From: Arthrobacter gengyunqii
Lineage (GTDB): Bacteria > Actinomycetota > Actinomycetes > Actinomycetales > Micrococcaceae
Direction of reading: 5' to 3'
Length of the DNA: 64,000 nucleotides
Assembly (NCBI RefSeq): GCF_023022985.1
Contig: NZ_CP095461.1
Location: forward strand, 620,001-684,000
Shown: positions 37,448 through 46,858 of the stretch, in pieces
How positions within the stretch are numbered: position 1 is the first letter of the stretch
How the letters are laid out: every line of letters starts with the position of its first letter
Made by a program: the position numbers and the translations under genes
Notes under the pieces: generated by a model
Database searches by the model: none
Told to the model about the DNA's origin: nothing
The model's input: only the letters and a program-made list of their open reading frames with translations

Positions 37448-38572
37448 ATGACTCGAATCAAGCACCTTTCGACCCTCTTCCTGGCCCTCGGACTCGCAGC
37501 CGGCATGTCTGCCTGCGCCCCGGCCGGTTCCAACAATGCCTCAGAGGACGCGAGCGACGGCGGCGTCGAATGCAACGTGGGAATCTCCATGCCCACCCGC
37601 AGCCTGGAGCGCTGGATTAACGACGGCGAAGGGCTGAAGGAAAAGCTCGAAGCCAAGGACTGCACCGTTGACCTGCAGTACGCGGAGGACAAGACCGACC
37701 AGCAGATCAGCCAGATCCAGAACCAGGTGGCCGGCGGCGCCAAAATCCTTGTGATCGCAGCGATCGACGGCAAGACCCTCGGCCCCACCCTGGAAAGCGC
37801 CAAGGACCAGGACGTCACCGTCATTGCCTATGACCGCCTGATCAACGGCACCGACGCCGTGGACTACTACGCCACCTTCGACAACTACCAGGTGGGCCAG
37901 CTGCAGGGCGAGTTCATTGAGGAGGAACTGGGCCTGGCCAACGGCGAAGGCCCGTACAACCTGGAGCCCTTCGCCGGCAGCCCGGATGACAACAATGCCG
38001 CCTTCTTCTTCTCCGGAGCCTGGGACGTGCTGCTGCCCTACGTGGAAAGCGGCCAGCTGGTGGTGCCCTCGGGCAAGTCGCCGTCGGACAACGCCGGCTG
38101 GACCTCCATCGGCATCCTGGGCTGGAAGTCCGCGGACGCCCAGTCCGAAATGGACAACCGCCTGCAGTCCTTCTACACCGGCGGTGACAAGGTCGACGTC
38201 GTGCTCTCGCCCAATGACAGCCTGGCGCTGGGCATCGAATCCTCGCTCCTGGCAGCCGGCTACACACCCGGCACAGACTGGCCTCTGATCACCGGCCAGG
38301 ACGCCGACGCCGCCAACATCAAGGCGCTGCTCTCCGACCAGCAGGCGATGACCGTCTGGAAGGACACCCGCGAACTGGGCAGCCAGGTGGACGCCATGAT
38401 CGCCTCGATCGTGGCCGGGGAAGATCCGGAAGTGAATGACACCGAGACCTACGACAACGAGGTCAAAGTGGTTCCCACCTACATCCTCGAGCCGCAGGTA
38501 GTGGTCAAGGACGACGTGCAGGGCACGCTGGTGGATTCCGGCTTTGTCTCTGCGGACGACGTCGGGCTCTAA
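37448..38572 (+). CDS. chvE: sugar-binding lipoprotein, ChvE type
   Basis: 374 aa from the ATG at 37448. Lipobox MSAC puts the lipidated residue at Cys23. Typical ChvE segments: [51 protein letters not shown] and [17 protein letters not shown]. It delivers sugars to the GguA/GguB importer encoded next; in other bacteria ChvE takes galactose, arabinose, xylose or glucose. The sugar here is undetermined. About 280 bases upstream are gene-free and should hold the promoter. Confidence 0.9.
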   Translation: MTRIKHLSTLFLALGLAAGMSACAPAGSNNASEDASDGGVECNVGISMPTRSLERWINDGEGLKEKLEAKDCTVDLQYAEDKTDQQISQIQNQVAGGAKILVIAAIDGKTLGPTLESAKDQDVTVIAYDRLINGTDAVDYYATFDNYQVGQLQGEFIEEELGLANGEGPYNLEPFAGSPDDNNAAFFFSGAWDVLLPYVESGQLVVPSGKSPSDNAGWTSIGILGWKSADAQSEMDNRLQSFYTGGDKVDVVLSPNDSLALGIESSLLAAGYTPGTDWPLITGQDADAANIKALLSDQQAMTVWKDTRELGSQVDAMIASIVAGEDPEVNDTETYDNEVKVVPTYILEPQVVVKDDVQGTLVDSGFVSADDVGL

Positions 38573-38587
38573 CCGGCCCCGGTCAGG

Positions 38588-38630
38588 AACCGGAAGCGGG
38601 GTGCGGCCGGTCCGTGTCCCGCTTCCGGTT
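38588..38630 (+). terminator. stem-loop between binding-protein and ATPase genes
   Basis: AACCGGAAGCGGG (38588-38600) pairs perfectly with CCCGCTTCCGGTT (38618-38630) across a 17-base loop. It lies 16 bases after the chvE stop and 28 bases before the ATPase start, without a T-run. Such stems usually stabilise the upstream mRNA or attenuate the downstream genes so the binding protein is made in excess. Confidence 0.65.
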
Positions 38631-38658
38631 CTCACTTCTGCAGCGAAACGAGAACGGC

Positions 38659-40206
38659 ATGAATGACGTCATCCTCTCCATGGACGGCATTGTGAAGGAG
38701 TTCAACGGCATCAAGGCGCTCGACGGCGTTTCGGTGGACATTGAGCGCGGCGGAGTGCACGCCATCTGCGGCGAAAACGGCGCCGGCAAGTCCACCCTCA
38801 TGAAGGTGCTCAGCGGCGTGTATCCGCACGGCAGCTTCGACGGCACCATCACGCTGGAAGGCGCGGCGGTGTCCTACGGAACGATCAATGACAGCGAGGG
38901 GGACGGGATCGTGATCATCCATCAGGAACTCGCGCTCAGCCCGTTCCTGTCCATCGCGGAAAACATCTTCCTGGGCAACGAGGTCTCCCGCGGCGGCGTG
39001 ATCGATTGGAACCAGACCAATCTGCAGGCCGCGGCCCTGCTGGAGCGGGTGGGACTGGACGAAAGCCCGGCCACCAAAATCCTCGAACTCGGCGTGGGCA
39101 AGCAGCAGCTGGTGGAAATCGCCAAGGCCCTGTCCAAGGAAGTGAAGATCCTCATCCTGGATGAGCCCACGGCTGCCCTGAACGACGGCGACTCCGCGCA
39201 CCTTTTGGGGCTGATCAACCAGCTCCGCGAGCAGGGCATCACCTCGATCATCATTTCCCACAAGCTCAACGAGATCCGGGCCATCGCGGACATCGTCACG
39301 GTGATCCGCGACGGACAGACCATCGACACGTTCCCGGTCGAGGACACGGAGGAGATTGAAACCCGCATCATCCGGGCCATGGTGGGCCGGCCGCTGGACA
39401 GTCAGTTTCCGGACCGGGAGCCGGACATCGGCGTGGAAAAATTCCGGGTCGAGGACTGGACGGTGCACCACCCCGTGGACACGGAGCGCGTCGTCGTCGA
39501 CTCCGCCTCCTTCAACGTCCACGCCGGAGAGATTGTGGGCTTCGCCGGGCTGATGGGCGCCGGCCGCACCGAACTCGCCATGAGCATCTTCGGGCGGTCC
39601 TACGGTTCCCGCATCTCCGGCCGGGTGTACAAGGACGGCAACGAGATCTCCACCCGGACGGTGGGGGAGGCCATCCGCCATGGTCTGGCCTACGTGAGCG
39701 AGGACCGCAAACGGTACGGGCTGAACCTCATCGGCAGCGTCACCGTCAACGTGTCCGCCGCAGCGCTGCGCAAGCTCGCGAAGCTGGGGATCATCGACCG
39801 CAACCGCGAATACGGGGTGGCCGACGACTACCGGCAGCGGATGAACATCAAGACGCCGAACGTGTCCTCGATTGTGGGGAACCTGTCCGGCGGCAACCAG
39901 CAGAAAGTCGTGCTCAGCAAGTGGATCTACTCCGGTCCCGACGTGCTGATCCTCGACGAGCCGACGCGCGGCATCGACGTCGGCGCCAAGTTTGAAATCT
40001 ACGGAATCATCAACGAGATGGCGGCGCAGGGCAAAGCCGTCATCGTCATTTCCAGCGAGCTGCCGGAACTGATCGGGCTCGCCGACCGCATCTACACGAT
40101 CGCTGAAGGCAAGCTCACGGCCGAGGTGCCCCGCGCCGAAGCCACGCAGGAAGAACTGATGCGCCACATGACCGCCGTCCGGAACCAAGGAGCACAAGCC
40201 TCGTGA
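38659..40206 (+). CDS. gguA: sugar ABC transporter ATPase, GguA/XylG/MglA type
   Basis: 515 aa from the ATG at 38659. Two fused ATPase halves: the first with [16 protein letters not shown], a [20 protein letters not shown] signature and [13 protein letters not shown]; the second starting [20 protein letters not shown], with [14 protein letters not shown] and [13 protein letters not shown]. The second Walker A is degenerate, as usual for this class. It energises sugar uptake with the ChvE-like receptor and GguB-like permease. The permease start GTG overlaps its stop. Confidence 0.93.
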   Translation: MNDVILSMDGIVKEFNGIKALDGVSVDIERGGVHAICGENGAGKSTLMKVLSGVYPHGSFDGTITLEGAAVSYGTINDSEGDGIVIIHQELALSPFLSIAENIFLGNEVSRGGVIDWNQTNLQAAALLERVGLDESPATKILELGVGKQQLVEIAKALSKEVKILILDEPTAALNDGDSAHLLGLINQLREQGITSIIISHKLNEIRAIADIVTVIRDGQTIDTFPVEDTEEIETRIIRAMVGRPLDSQFPDREPDIGVEKFRVEDWTVHHPVDTERVVVDSASFNVHAGEIVGFAGLMGAGRTELAMSIFGRSYGSRISGRVYKDGNEISTRTVGEAIRHGLAYVSEDRKRYGLNLIGSVTVNVSAAALRKLAKLGIIDRNREYGVADDYRQRMNIKTPNVSSIVGNLSGGNQQKVVLSKWIYSGPDVLILDEPTRGIDVGAKFEIYGIINEMAAQGKAVIVISSELPELIGLADRIYTIAEGKLTAEVPRAEATQEELMRHMTAVRNQGAQAS

Positions 40207-41405
40207 CCACCACCACTCCAGAGCAGGCGAAGGCGCCGCGCCCGCCCAGTCCCAAGCCGTCGAGGCGGCGGATGCGGGTTGACCTGCGGCAGTACGGAAT
40301 CCTTGCCGCGCTCGTCGTCATCATTGTGCTGTTCCAGATCCTCACCGAGGGACGGCTGCTCTATCCCGGCAACGTGTCCAACCTGATCCAGCAGAACGCG
40401 TATGTGCTGATCCTGGCCATCGGCATGGTCATGGTGATCATTGCCGGGCACATCGATCTTTCCGTCGGATCCGTGGTGGCCGTGGTCGGCGGCGTGGCGG
40501 CGCTGTCCATGAACGACTGGGGCCTGCCATGGTGGGGCGCGGTTGTCCTGGCCCTCGCCGTCGGCGCTCTGATCGGTGCGTGGCAAGGCTTTTGGGTGGC
40601 ATTTGTGGGGATACCGGCGTTCATTGTGACGCTCGCCGGGATGCTGATATTCCGCGGCCTGGCCCTGGTGCTGCTCTCGGGCGGCACGGTCAGCGGCCTG
40701 CCGCGCCCTTATATAGCGATCGGCTCGGGCACCCTGCCCACCACCGGCACCCCGGACCTGATCACGCTGGGCATCGGCGCGGTGGCGTCCATTGCGGTGA
40801 TCGCGCAGCAGCTCAAGAGCCGCCGGGATCTGCAGCGGCTCGGGCTGCCGCGCGAAGGGTCCGTGTCCTTCTGGTTCAAGATTGGCGTGGCCGTGGTGGC
40901 CATCATGTACCTGTGCTATCTGCTGGCCTACAACCGGGGCACGCCGATCATCCTGATCATCCTGGCGGTGTTGGTGCTGGCGTATTCGTTCCTGCTGACC
41001 CGCACCGTGTTTGGCCGGCACATCTACGCCATGGGCGGGAACCTGAACGCGGCCATGATGTCCGGCGTGAAGACTCAGTGGGTGAACTTCTTCATCTTCG
41101 TGAACATGGGCTTCCTGGCCGGGCTTGCCGGCGTGGTCAGCACGGCGCGCGCCGGGGGAGCGGTGGCCTCGGCCGGCGGCGGCTATGAGCTGGACGCGAT
41201 TGCCGCCGTGTTCATTGGCGGCGCGTCGGTGCAGGGCGGGGTGGGCACGGTGATCGGTGCCGTGATCGGCGGCCTGGTCATGGGCGTGCTGAACCAGGGC
41301 CTGTCCATCCTGTCCGTGGACACAGCGTGGCAGCAGGTGATCAAGGGCCTGGTGCTGCTGCTGGCGGTGGCGTTCGGGTTCAGCCGGCGGAAGAGCGCAC
41401 GCTAG
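40203..41405 (+). CDS. gguB: sugar ABC transporter permease, GguB/XylH type
   Basis: 400 aa, GTG start overlapping the ATPase stop by four bases. About ten hydrophobic segments; family signatures [42 protein letters not shown] and [27 protein letters not shown]. Typical of the BPD-transporter family 2 permeases. A long hydrophilic loop ([19 protein letters not shown]) lies in the middle, as in GguB. Last gene of the operon, followed by a strong terminator. Confidence 0.92.
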   Translation: MTTTTPEQAKAPRPPSPKPSRRRMRVDLRQYGILAALVVIIVLFQILTEGRLLYPGNVSNLIQQNAYVLILAIGMVMVIIAGHIDLSVGSVVAVVGGVAALSMNDWGLPWWGAVVLALAVGALIGAWQGFWVAFVGIPAFIVTLAGMLIFRGLALVLLSGGTVSGLPRPYIAIGSGTLPTTGTPDLITLGIGAVASIAVIAQQLKSRRDLQRLGLPREGSVSFWFKIGVAVVAIMYLCYLLAYNRGTPIILIILAVLVLAYSFLLTRTVFGRHIYAMGGNLNAAMMSGVKTQWVNFFIFVNMGFLAGLAGVVSTARAGGAVASAGGGYELDAIAAVFIGGASVQGGVGTVIGAVIGGLVMGVLNQGLSILSVDTAWQQVIKGLVLLLAVAFGFSRRKSAR

Positions 41406-41426
41406 GTTTCTGTTTGCAGAACGACG

Positions 41427-41463
41427 ACGGCGGCCGGTTCCGGGAGGAGCCGGCCGCCGTTTT
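41427..41463 (+). terminator. terminator of the chvE-gguAB operon
   Basis: ACGGCGGCCGG (41427-41437) pairs with CCGGCCGCCGT (41450-41460), 11 perfect pairs, directly followed by TTT. Confidence 0.75.
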
Positions 41464-41576
41464 GCGGGTGGGTTTTCCGAAATGGTTTTGGGGATTGCGG
41501 GAGCCCTTCCGACAGGACCGTACCGCGCCTAATCTGGCTGGGTATCTGACCGCAACGAGTTTTGAAGGAGATCGCC

Positions 41577-41993
41577 ATGTCCAGCACCATGAATCCCTAT
41601 CTCAGCTTCCGGGACAACGCCCGGGAAGCGATGGAGTTCTACCAGAGCGTGTTCGGCGGAACCCTGGAGAGCAGCACGTTCGGCGAGATGAACATGGCCG
41701 ACGACCCCGCCGAGGCCAACAAGATCATGCACTCGTCCCTGAAGACGGACAACGGGTTTGTGCTCATGGCCTCGGACACCCCGGCCAGCATGAATCTGGA
41801 CGAGGGCAGCAGTTATTCCATCTCACTGAGCGGCGACGACGGCGAGGAGCTGCGCGGTTACTGGGACAAGCTGCTCGACGGCGGCCAGATGACGCTGCCG
41901 CTGGAGCGGGCTCCCTGGGGCGACGTGTTCGGCATGGTGAATGACAAGTTCGGCACCAGCTGGATGATCAGCATTGAGGGATCCGATTCCTAG
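41577..41993 (+). CDS. PhnB/3-demethylubiquinone-methyltransferase-like VOC protein
   Basis: 138 aa from the ATG at 41577, where GAAGGAG precedes by a normal distance. PYLSFRDNAREAMEFYQSVFGG and GDVFGMVNDKFGTSWMISI are hallmarks of the PhnB-like group. MASDTPASMNLDEGSSYSIS opens the second module. These proteins are very common in actinobacteria and usually lack a known substrate. Paralogue of the interrupted VOC gene downstream only at the fold level. Confidence 0.85.
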   Translation: MSSTMNPYLSFRDNAREAMEFYQSVFGGTLESSTFGEMNMADDPAEANKIMHSSLKTDNGFVLMASDTPASMNLDEGSSYSISLSGDDGEELRGYWDKLLDGGQMTLPLERAPWGDVFGMVNDKFGTSWMISIEGSDS

Positions 41994-42328
41994 CCGGACC
42001 GGTTCCTGGCGGGATTGCTCCTAGCCGGACTGCTCCGCGGCCCACTCCGCGAGCCGGTTGGCACTTTCCTCCTCGGAGAGGTCCTCGACCCGGCTCATAA
42101 CGGACCAGCGCACTCCAAACGGATCGCGGATGCTGGCAAACCGGTCTCCGGACACGAACGTGCTCAGCGGTTCACGGATGGTTGCCCCGGCTGCTTCCGC
42201 CTTGGCCACTGTCTCGTCGACGTTGGCGCAGTAGAGGCCCATCGAATAACAGTCTTCGTCTCCGGCCGGCATCGGAACTAGTTGTACCCGGCCAGGACGT
42301 TGGTAGCGGCGTGTCTGGTTGAACGAAG

Positions 42329-42385
42329 GAGAACCTCCGGATGGGATGTGGCTTGTCAAAGGCCCGCTCCAACCCGGAGGTTCTC
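42329..42385 (+). promoter_or_regulatory. inverted repeat sequestering the transposase ribosome site
   Basis: GAGAACCTCCGG (42329-42340) pairs perfectly with CCGGAGGTTCTC (42374-42385), and the right arm contains the GGAGG Shine-Dalgarno. In a transcript entering from outside, the stem would hide the ribosome site; a promoter inside the loop region would make mRNA lacking the left arm. Confidence 0.65.
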
Positions 42386-43351
42386 GTGTCCCACAGTAGT
42401 GCCCGTTTGACCGTTTATGGCCGGCTGCTGATCGTCCATCGCCACCAGTCTGGCTGGAAACAGGCCCATATCGCGGCCGCTATGGGTGTCTCACGCAAGT
42501 GCGTGAAGACCTGGATCGACCGCTACGACGCTGAAGGCGAAGCAGGGCTGGCCACACGATCCTCCCGGCCGCACACGATGCCAACGCGCACCAGCACCGA
42601 GGTTGAGCAGAAGGTTCTCGCTGCCCGTGCCGAGCATCGCGCCGGGCCCGACGTGCTCGGACCGATGCTGGGCGTCCCGGCGCGAACGGTGTCCCGGATC
42701 CTTCGCCGCCATGGCACGGCCTTCCTGCGTGACTGCGACCCGATCACCGGAGAGGTGATCCGCTCATCGAAGGCCACTGCCGTGCGGTACGAGCGCGAAA
42801 CGCCCGGCGAGCTGGTGCACATGGACGTCAAAAAGCTCGGCAAGATCCCCGACGGCGGCGGCTGGAAGGCCCACGGGCGGCAAATGGGCTCCACGAACGC
42901 GCGCAAGCAGATCAAAGTCGGCTACGACTACGTCCACTCCGTGATCGATGATCACTCCCGGCTGGCCTACAGCGAGATCCTGCCCGACGAGAAGGGACCG
43001 ACCTGCGCGGGATTCCTGGAACGCGCCATCACCTACTTCGCTTCACACGGCATCACACGGATCGAGCGCTTGATGACCGACAACGCCTGGGCCTACCGCT
43101 ACTCGCTGCGTGATCTCTGCGCCGCCTACGACATCACGCAGAAGTTCATCAAACCGCACTGCCCCTGGCAGAACGGCAAGGTGGAGCGCCTGAACCGCAC
43201 CCTGGCCACCGAATGGGCCTACCGACGGATCTTCACCAGCAACGACGAGCGGGCAGCGGCACTTGCGCCATGGCTCGAGCACTACAACAATGAACGACGC
43301 CACAGCGCACTCGGAGGCAAACCACCCATCAGCCGCCTGCTACCAACCTAA
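42386..43351 (+). CDS. IS481-family transposase (DDE, integrase core)
   Basis: 321 aa from the GTG at 42386, with GGAGG five bases upstream; an in-frame ATG at 42341 has no such site. N-terminal helix-turn-helix: WKQAHIAAAMGVSRKCVKTW. The catalytic triad is Asp in LVHMDVKKLG, Asp in RLMTDNAWAYR and Glu in NGKVERLNRTL. The C-terminal YNNERRHSALGGKPPISRL is typical of the family. The stop lies 12 bases inside the right end. The frame is complete, so the element is probably active. Confidence 0.93.
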   Translation: MSHSSARLTVYGRLLIVHRHQSGWKQAHIAAAMGVSRKCVKTWIDRYDAEGEAGLATRSSRPHTMPTRTSTEVEQKVLAARAEHRAGPDVLGPMLGVPARTVSRILRRHGTAFLRDCDPITGEVIRSSKATAVRYERETPGELVHMDVKKLGKIPDGGGWKAHGRQMGSTNARKQIKVGYDYVHSVIDDHSRLAYSEILPDEKGPTCAGFLERAITYFASHGITRIERLMTDNAWAYRYSLRDLCAAYDITQKFIKPHCPWQNGKVERLNRTLATEWAYRRIFTSNDERAAALAPWLEHYNNERRHSALGGKPPISRLLPT

Positions 43352-43760
43352 TGGCCGGGTACAACTAGTCCGTACTGGGGGTTCGGCTCGCCCAGCTGCA
43401 GCCTGCCGTTGCCGAAGTCCAGGTCGGCATGCACCACCACGCCGCCCATCTCGGTGACGTCCACAGTTCGGGCGCCAAAGATGTCCCGGTAGAAGTCGAT
43501 GGCGGCACGGGCGTCCGGCACAGAAAGGAACGGTGTCAGGCTGGTGACGCCGTGCGGAATGCCGCCGGTGGTGTGGGCGCCGGTGACCCCGGCCGTGCTG
43601 TCAGGAGGTGCCGGCGCACTTGAAGGCTGTGTCGTTGATGGATTCGTGCTGGACATTGGGCTGTTTGATGTAGTCATGGTGTCAGCGTAGGCAGCAGCTC
43701 CGGAGCCGGGCTTGGAGATTCGCGACAGGAATGACGGGGACGCCGGGAGGGAGGGGAGAG

Positions 43761-44606
43761 GTGGAGGAGCAGTGGCGGGGCACGCTATACCCGGCGCGGC
43801 TGCCTGTCTTCCATCGCATCCTGCCTGCTGAAGCGCTGTCGGACCGGGTGCGCTGGTTCTGGATTCCGGAATGGAACCTGGCTCCGGGCCGGATGTCCCG
43901 GCAGGAACTGCTGCCCTTTCCCGCATTGAACCTGGTGGTCCAGCCCGACGGCGTCACGCTCTCCGGCCCCGCGACCCGGCGCTCCTTCCGGGACCTGTCC
44001 GGACGGGGCTGGGCAGTGGGCATGCTGCTGCGTCCGGCGGCGGTGCCGGTGTTCGTTCAGGATCCGGGCAGCCTGCGCGACATTGAAATCCCGGTCGAAG
44101 CTCCGGAGCTGCTGACGGCGGTCTCGGCTGCCCTGTCGGGCGGCACTGATTCGGACGGCACTATGCGCGACGAACAGATAAGGACGGACCAAGACGACGA
44201 CGGCGGTGCGTCCCGCCGGGCGGCCGCCGTCGTTGCAGCCGCCCGTTGGCTGGAGGTGCGGGTTCCTGTTCCGAACGCGGATGCTTTGTTGGCAAACCGG
44301 CTGGAGGACCTGATCCAGTCGGATCCGTCGCTAATGCGCGTGGAACAGGCCGCCGAGCAGCTTGGCGTCTCCGTCCGGACGATACAGCGGCTGGCCCGGC
44401 GGCATGTGGGGCTGCCGCCGCTGGCCATGATCCGCCGATACAGATTGCAGGAGGCCGCGGAGCGGGTGAGGCTGAGTCCCTCCACCCCTATTGCGGACAT
44501 TGCCGCCGAGCTGGGCTACGCCGACCAGGCTCATCTGGCGTCAGCGTTCCGAGAGATCCTCGGCTTCACCGCCAGCAGCTACCGGCGGTCCGCGGGCGGG
44601 TCATAG
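43761..44606 (+). CDS. AraC-family transcriptional regulator
   Basis: 281 aa from the GTG at 43761, which follows a purine-rich AGGGAGGGGAGAG; an ATG at 43731 adds ten residues with poor spacing. The N-terminal domain resembles the AraC-like DUF6597 type (WFWIPEWNLAPG, LPFPALNLVVQPDG). The C-terminal double helix-turn-helix reads RVEQAAEQLGVSVRTIQRLARRHVG and PIADIAAELGYADQAHLASAF. Between them lies an Asp-rich segment. It is divergent from the IS-interrupted VOC gene, its likely original target. Confidence 0.87.
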   Translation: MEEQWRGTLYPARLPVFHRILPAEALSDRVRWFWIPEWNLAPGRMSRQELLPFPALNLVVQPDGVTLSGPATRRSFRDLSGRGWAVGMLLRPAAVPVFVQDPGSLRDIEIPVEAPELLTAVSAALSGGTDSDGTMRDEQIRTDQDDDGGASRRAAAVVAAARWLEVRVPVPNADALLANRLEDLIQSDPSLMRVEQAAEQLGVSVRTIQRLARRHVGLPPLAMIRRYRLQEAAERVRLSPSTPIADIAAELGYADQAHLASAFREILGFTASSYRRSAGGS

Positions 44607-44687
44607 GTCCCCAGCTGGTTCCTCCGCCGAAAGTGCCCGCCGAGCCGGATGCACTAAAGTTGCCTAGCTGGAATTACCTGAACTCTG

Positions 44688-45869
44688 ATGAAAGTCACCA
44701 TGATCACCACTGCCATCACATCCGAACTCGTCCACGGAACTGTGGAACTCGAAACAACCGCCCGGGGACTGCGGCCGCACCGCCTGCCCGCATCGGTGCG
44801 CACGCGTTTCCCGGACCCGCAGCTGCTGATGGCCGAGTCGCAGCCTTCCGGTGTCCGGCTGGCCTTCTCTACGACGGCGGAGCAATTGGAGCTGGTCACG
44901 CATCCCACCCGGGTGGTCTACCTCGGTGCGGACCGGCCGCGCGGTCACGTGGACCTGATGGTCGACGGCGAATTGGTGCACAGCGACACGCTCACCGGAG
45001 GTTCATACACCGAGGTGAACATGTCCACCGGTGCCAGCCGGCAGGTGGAGGGTCCCTCGCACACCAGCATCTTTTCCGGTCTGCCTGCCGGTTCAAAGGT
45101 GGTGGAGATCTGGCTGCCGCACAACGAATCGGTGGAGCTGGTGGAACTGCACAGCGATGCGCCGGTGAAGCCGCACCACTCCGGCCGGCCGGTCTGGCTG
45201 CACCACGGCAGCTCCATCAGCCACGGATCGAACGCGGCAACGCCGTCGGGCATCTGGCCTGCCGTGGCCGCGCAGCTGGGCGGGGTGGAACTGTTCAATC
45301 TGGGCCTGGGCGGCAGCGCCGTCGTCGACCCCTTCACCGCGCAGGTGATGCGCGATACCCCCGCCGACATCATCAGCGTGAAGCTGGGCATCAACGTGGT
45401 TAACCTGGACTCGATGCGGCTGCGGTCGTTTGTGCCCGCGGTGCACGGGTTCTTGGACACCATCCGCGAGGGACATCCGGAGACGCCCCTGCTGCTCGTG
45501 TCGCCGATTTTCTGCGGCATCCACGAGGACACTCCGGGCCCCGGTGCCTTCGACCCGGCGACGTTTGGCGCGGATCAGGTGAAGTTCATTGCCACCGGTT
45601 CGGCGGAGGGCGTGGCTGCCGGCCAGCTGACGCTACGGGTGATCCGCGAGGCGCTGGCGTCCCTAGCGGAACGCCGGTCCGAGGACGTGAACCTCCACTA
45701 TCTGGACGGGATTGCCCTGTATGGCGCCGGCGACGCCGCAGCGCATCCGCTGCCCGATGCGCTGCACCCGGACAGTGCCACGCACTGGCTGATCGGGGAG
45801 CGGTTTGCACAGTATGCGTTCGCAGGTGAGGGGCCGTTTGGGCAGGTCGGGAAACGGGCTGTGGTCTAG
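44688..45869 (+). CDS. SGNH/GDSL-family hydrolase
   Basis: 393 aa. The N-terminal ~180 residues form a beta-rich accessory domain seen in two-domain SGNH esterases. The catalytic domain shows the block I nucleophile as HHGSSISHGS, block II Gly in NLGLGGSA, block III Asn in LGINVVNL, and block V Asp/His in DALHPDSATH. No signal peptide is visible, so it is probably cytoplasmic and acts on acyl esters of small molecules or sugars. The ATG at 44700 is an alternative start. Confidence 0.85.
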   Translation: MKVTMITTAITSELVHGTVELETTARGLRPHRLPASVRTRFPDPQLLMAESQPSGVRLAFSTTAEQLELVTHPTRVVYLGADRPRGHVDLMVDGELVHSDTLTGGSYTEVNMSTGASRQVEGPSHTSIFSGLPAGSKVVEIWLPHNESVELVELHSDAPVKPHHSGRPVWLHHGSSISHGSNAATPSGIWPAVAAQLGGVELFNLGLGGSAVVDPFTAQVMRDTPADIISVKLGINVVNLDSMRLRSFVPAVHGFLDTIREGHPETPLLLVSPIFCGIHEDTPGPGAFDPATFGADQVKFIATGSAEGVAAGQLTLRVIREALASLAERRSEDVNLHYLDGIALYGAGDAAAHPLPDALHPDSATHWLIGERFAQYAFAGEGPFGQVGKRAVV

Positions 45870-45884
45870 GCGTTAAAAAGCGTG

Positions 45885-45913
45885 GGGGTGCAGGCTTGTT
45901 CAGCCTGCACCCC
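45885..45913. terminator. terminator between convergent genes
   Basis: GGGGTGCAGGCT (45885-45896) pairs perfectly with AGCCTGCACCCC (45902-45913). On the minus strand it is followed by CACGCTTTTTAA, so it is mainly the terminator of the membrane protein gene at 45935, but the stem also faces the SGNH gene. Confidence 0.8.
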
Positions 45914-45934
45914 GACAGCGGAACAACGAGGCGG

Positions 45935-46663
45935 TTAGGCCTGGTATCCGCCGAACTTCTTGGCCTGCCGGTAGGCCTTCTTCCGGGTGAAGTACTCGCT
46001 GGATGGCTTCATGAACAGCAGTACGACGGCGGCGAGGGTGGCGAGGGTGGCCAGCAGCGTGAGGGTCCCGGCGACTGCACCTGAGGAGAACAGGCCGATG
46101 AGCCCGATGAGCCCGAGTACTGCGAAGATCGTGATGAGGATGCGCGCCCAGTTGTGGCCTGCCCGTACCAGGAAGGCCAGCGCCACCCGGACTGCCAGAC
46201 CGAAGATGGCGGACAGTACAGCCGTCAAGGTACCGGCCCCGACGCTGGCGGCCAGAGTATCGGAATCAACCTCCAGCCCGGCGTTCCGAAACGTCTCCTC
46301 AAGGGAGTCGAGGTATTCGGGTGAGTTCACGTAAACCAATGCGAATGGCAGCGCGATCAGTGCCAGGACGGCACTCGCGATCAGCAGCCAGAACGCCTGA
46401 TCCACCTGCTTGGGGCGGGACGGATCTTCGGCGGGAGTCATCTGGCCGTAGGGACTTCCCTGATACGCGTAACCGTTCTGCCCCGGGGCTCCCGGCGCGG
46501 GGTAGTTGTAGTTGCCCGGGGCGCCGGGGTTAGCCTGTCCGCCCTGGTAGGGGCTCTGCTGCCCCGGCTGCTGGCCGGGTGCAGGCTGCCCGGGCTGCTG
46601 GCCGGAATTCCACGGTCCGGGGTTGTTTCCGGACTGGTCGTTTGGCTGCGTCGGTTCACTCAC
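45935..46663 (-). CDS. membrane protein with Pro/Gln/Gly-rich cytoplasmic tail
   Basis: 242 aa. Residues 1-~85 are low-complexity Pro/Gln/Gly/Asn (repeated PGQQPGQ-like units and YNYPAPGAPGQ). Four hydrophobic segments follow: FWLLIASAVLALIALPFAL, a middle pair around VSAGTLTAVLSAIFGLAVRV and ILITIFAVLGLIGLIGLF, and TLLATLATLAAVVLLFM. It ends KKAYRQAKKFGGYQA. This is a common actinobacterial architecture without known activity, sometimes tied to envelope or cell-division membranes. Standard start ATG. Confidence 0.7.
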   Translation of the reverse strand: MSEPTQPNDQSGNNPGPWNSGQQPGQPAPGQQPGQQSPYQGGQANPGAPGNYNYPAPGAPGQNGYAYQGSPYGQMTPAEDPSRPKQVDQAFWLLIASAVLALIALPFALVYVNSPEYLDSLEETFRNAGLEVDSDTLAASVGAGTLTAVLSAIFGLAVRVALAFLVRAGHNWARILITIFAVLGLIGLIGLFSSGAVAGTLTLLATLATLAAVVLLFMKPSSEYFTRKKAYRQAKKFGGYQA

Positions 46664-46858
46664 GCGTTATTCCCCTTGTAATTAGTTCGCCGTGACGGCG
46701 CATGCGGTGTGCCGCCCGGAGCGGGCGGGTGATACTCCACGGTCAGCCTAGCCGCACGAGCGAAGAGAGCAGGGGTCTATTCACGGCCTGTCGTCTCATC
46801 GTTTGTGGGGCTTAGCGGCGCCCCAACAGTACTTCTCGGAGCTGGAATGGCATGATTC

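Larger units (their letters stand above)
42283..43363 (+). mobile_element. IS481-family insertion sequence
   Basis: 1081 bases. Ends are TGT...ACA with imperfect 25-base inverted repeats (42283-42307 and 43339-43363, 22 of 25 identical). The 6-base target duplication ACTAGT lies at 42277-42282 and 43364-43369. One transposase gene fills it. The exact duplication, unbroken transposase frame and easily restored host gene point to a recent insertion. Confidence 0.93.
42021..43677 (-). pseudogene. VOC-family gene interrupted by an IS481-family element
   Basis: The gene begins at the ATG at 43677 and reads to GEPNPQYGLV (43370), where the insertion element starts; it resumes at 42276 and ends at 42021. 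Removing the element and one copy of ACTAGT restores one open frame of about 188 residues: a Ser/Thr/Pro-rich leader of ~45 residues, VTSLTPFLSVPDARAAIDFY, VVVHADLDFGNGRLQLGEP, then MGLYCANVDETVAKAEAAG and RDPFGVRWSVMSR. It was an intact glyoxalase-like gene before the insertion. It is divergent from the AraC gene, which may have regulated it. Confidence 0.9.

Noticed and set aside
37541..40197. Two long minus-strand frames opposite chvE and gguA
   Set aside because: Shadow frames; the plus-strand genes have all family signatures and ribosome spacing.
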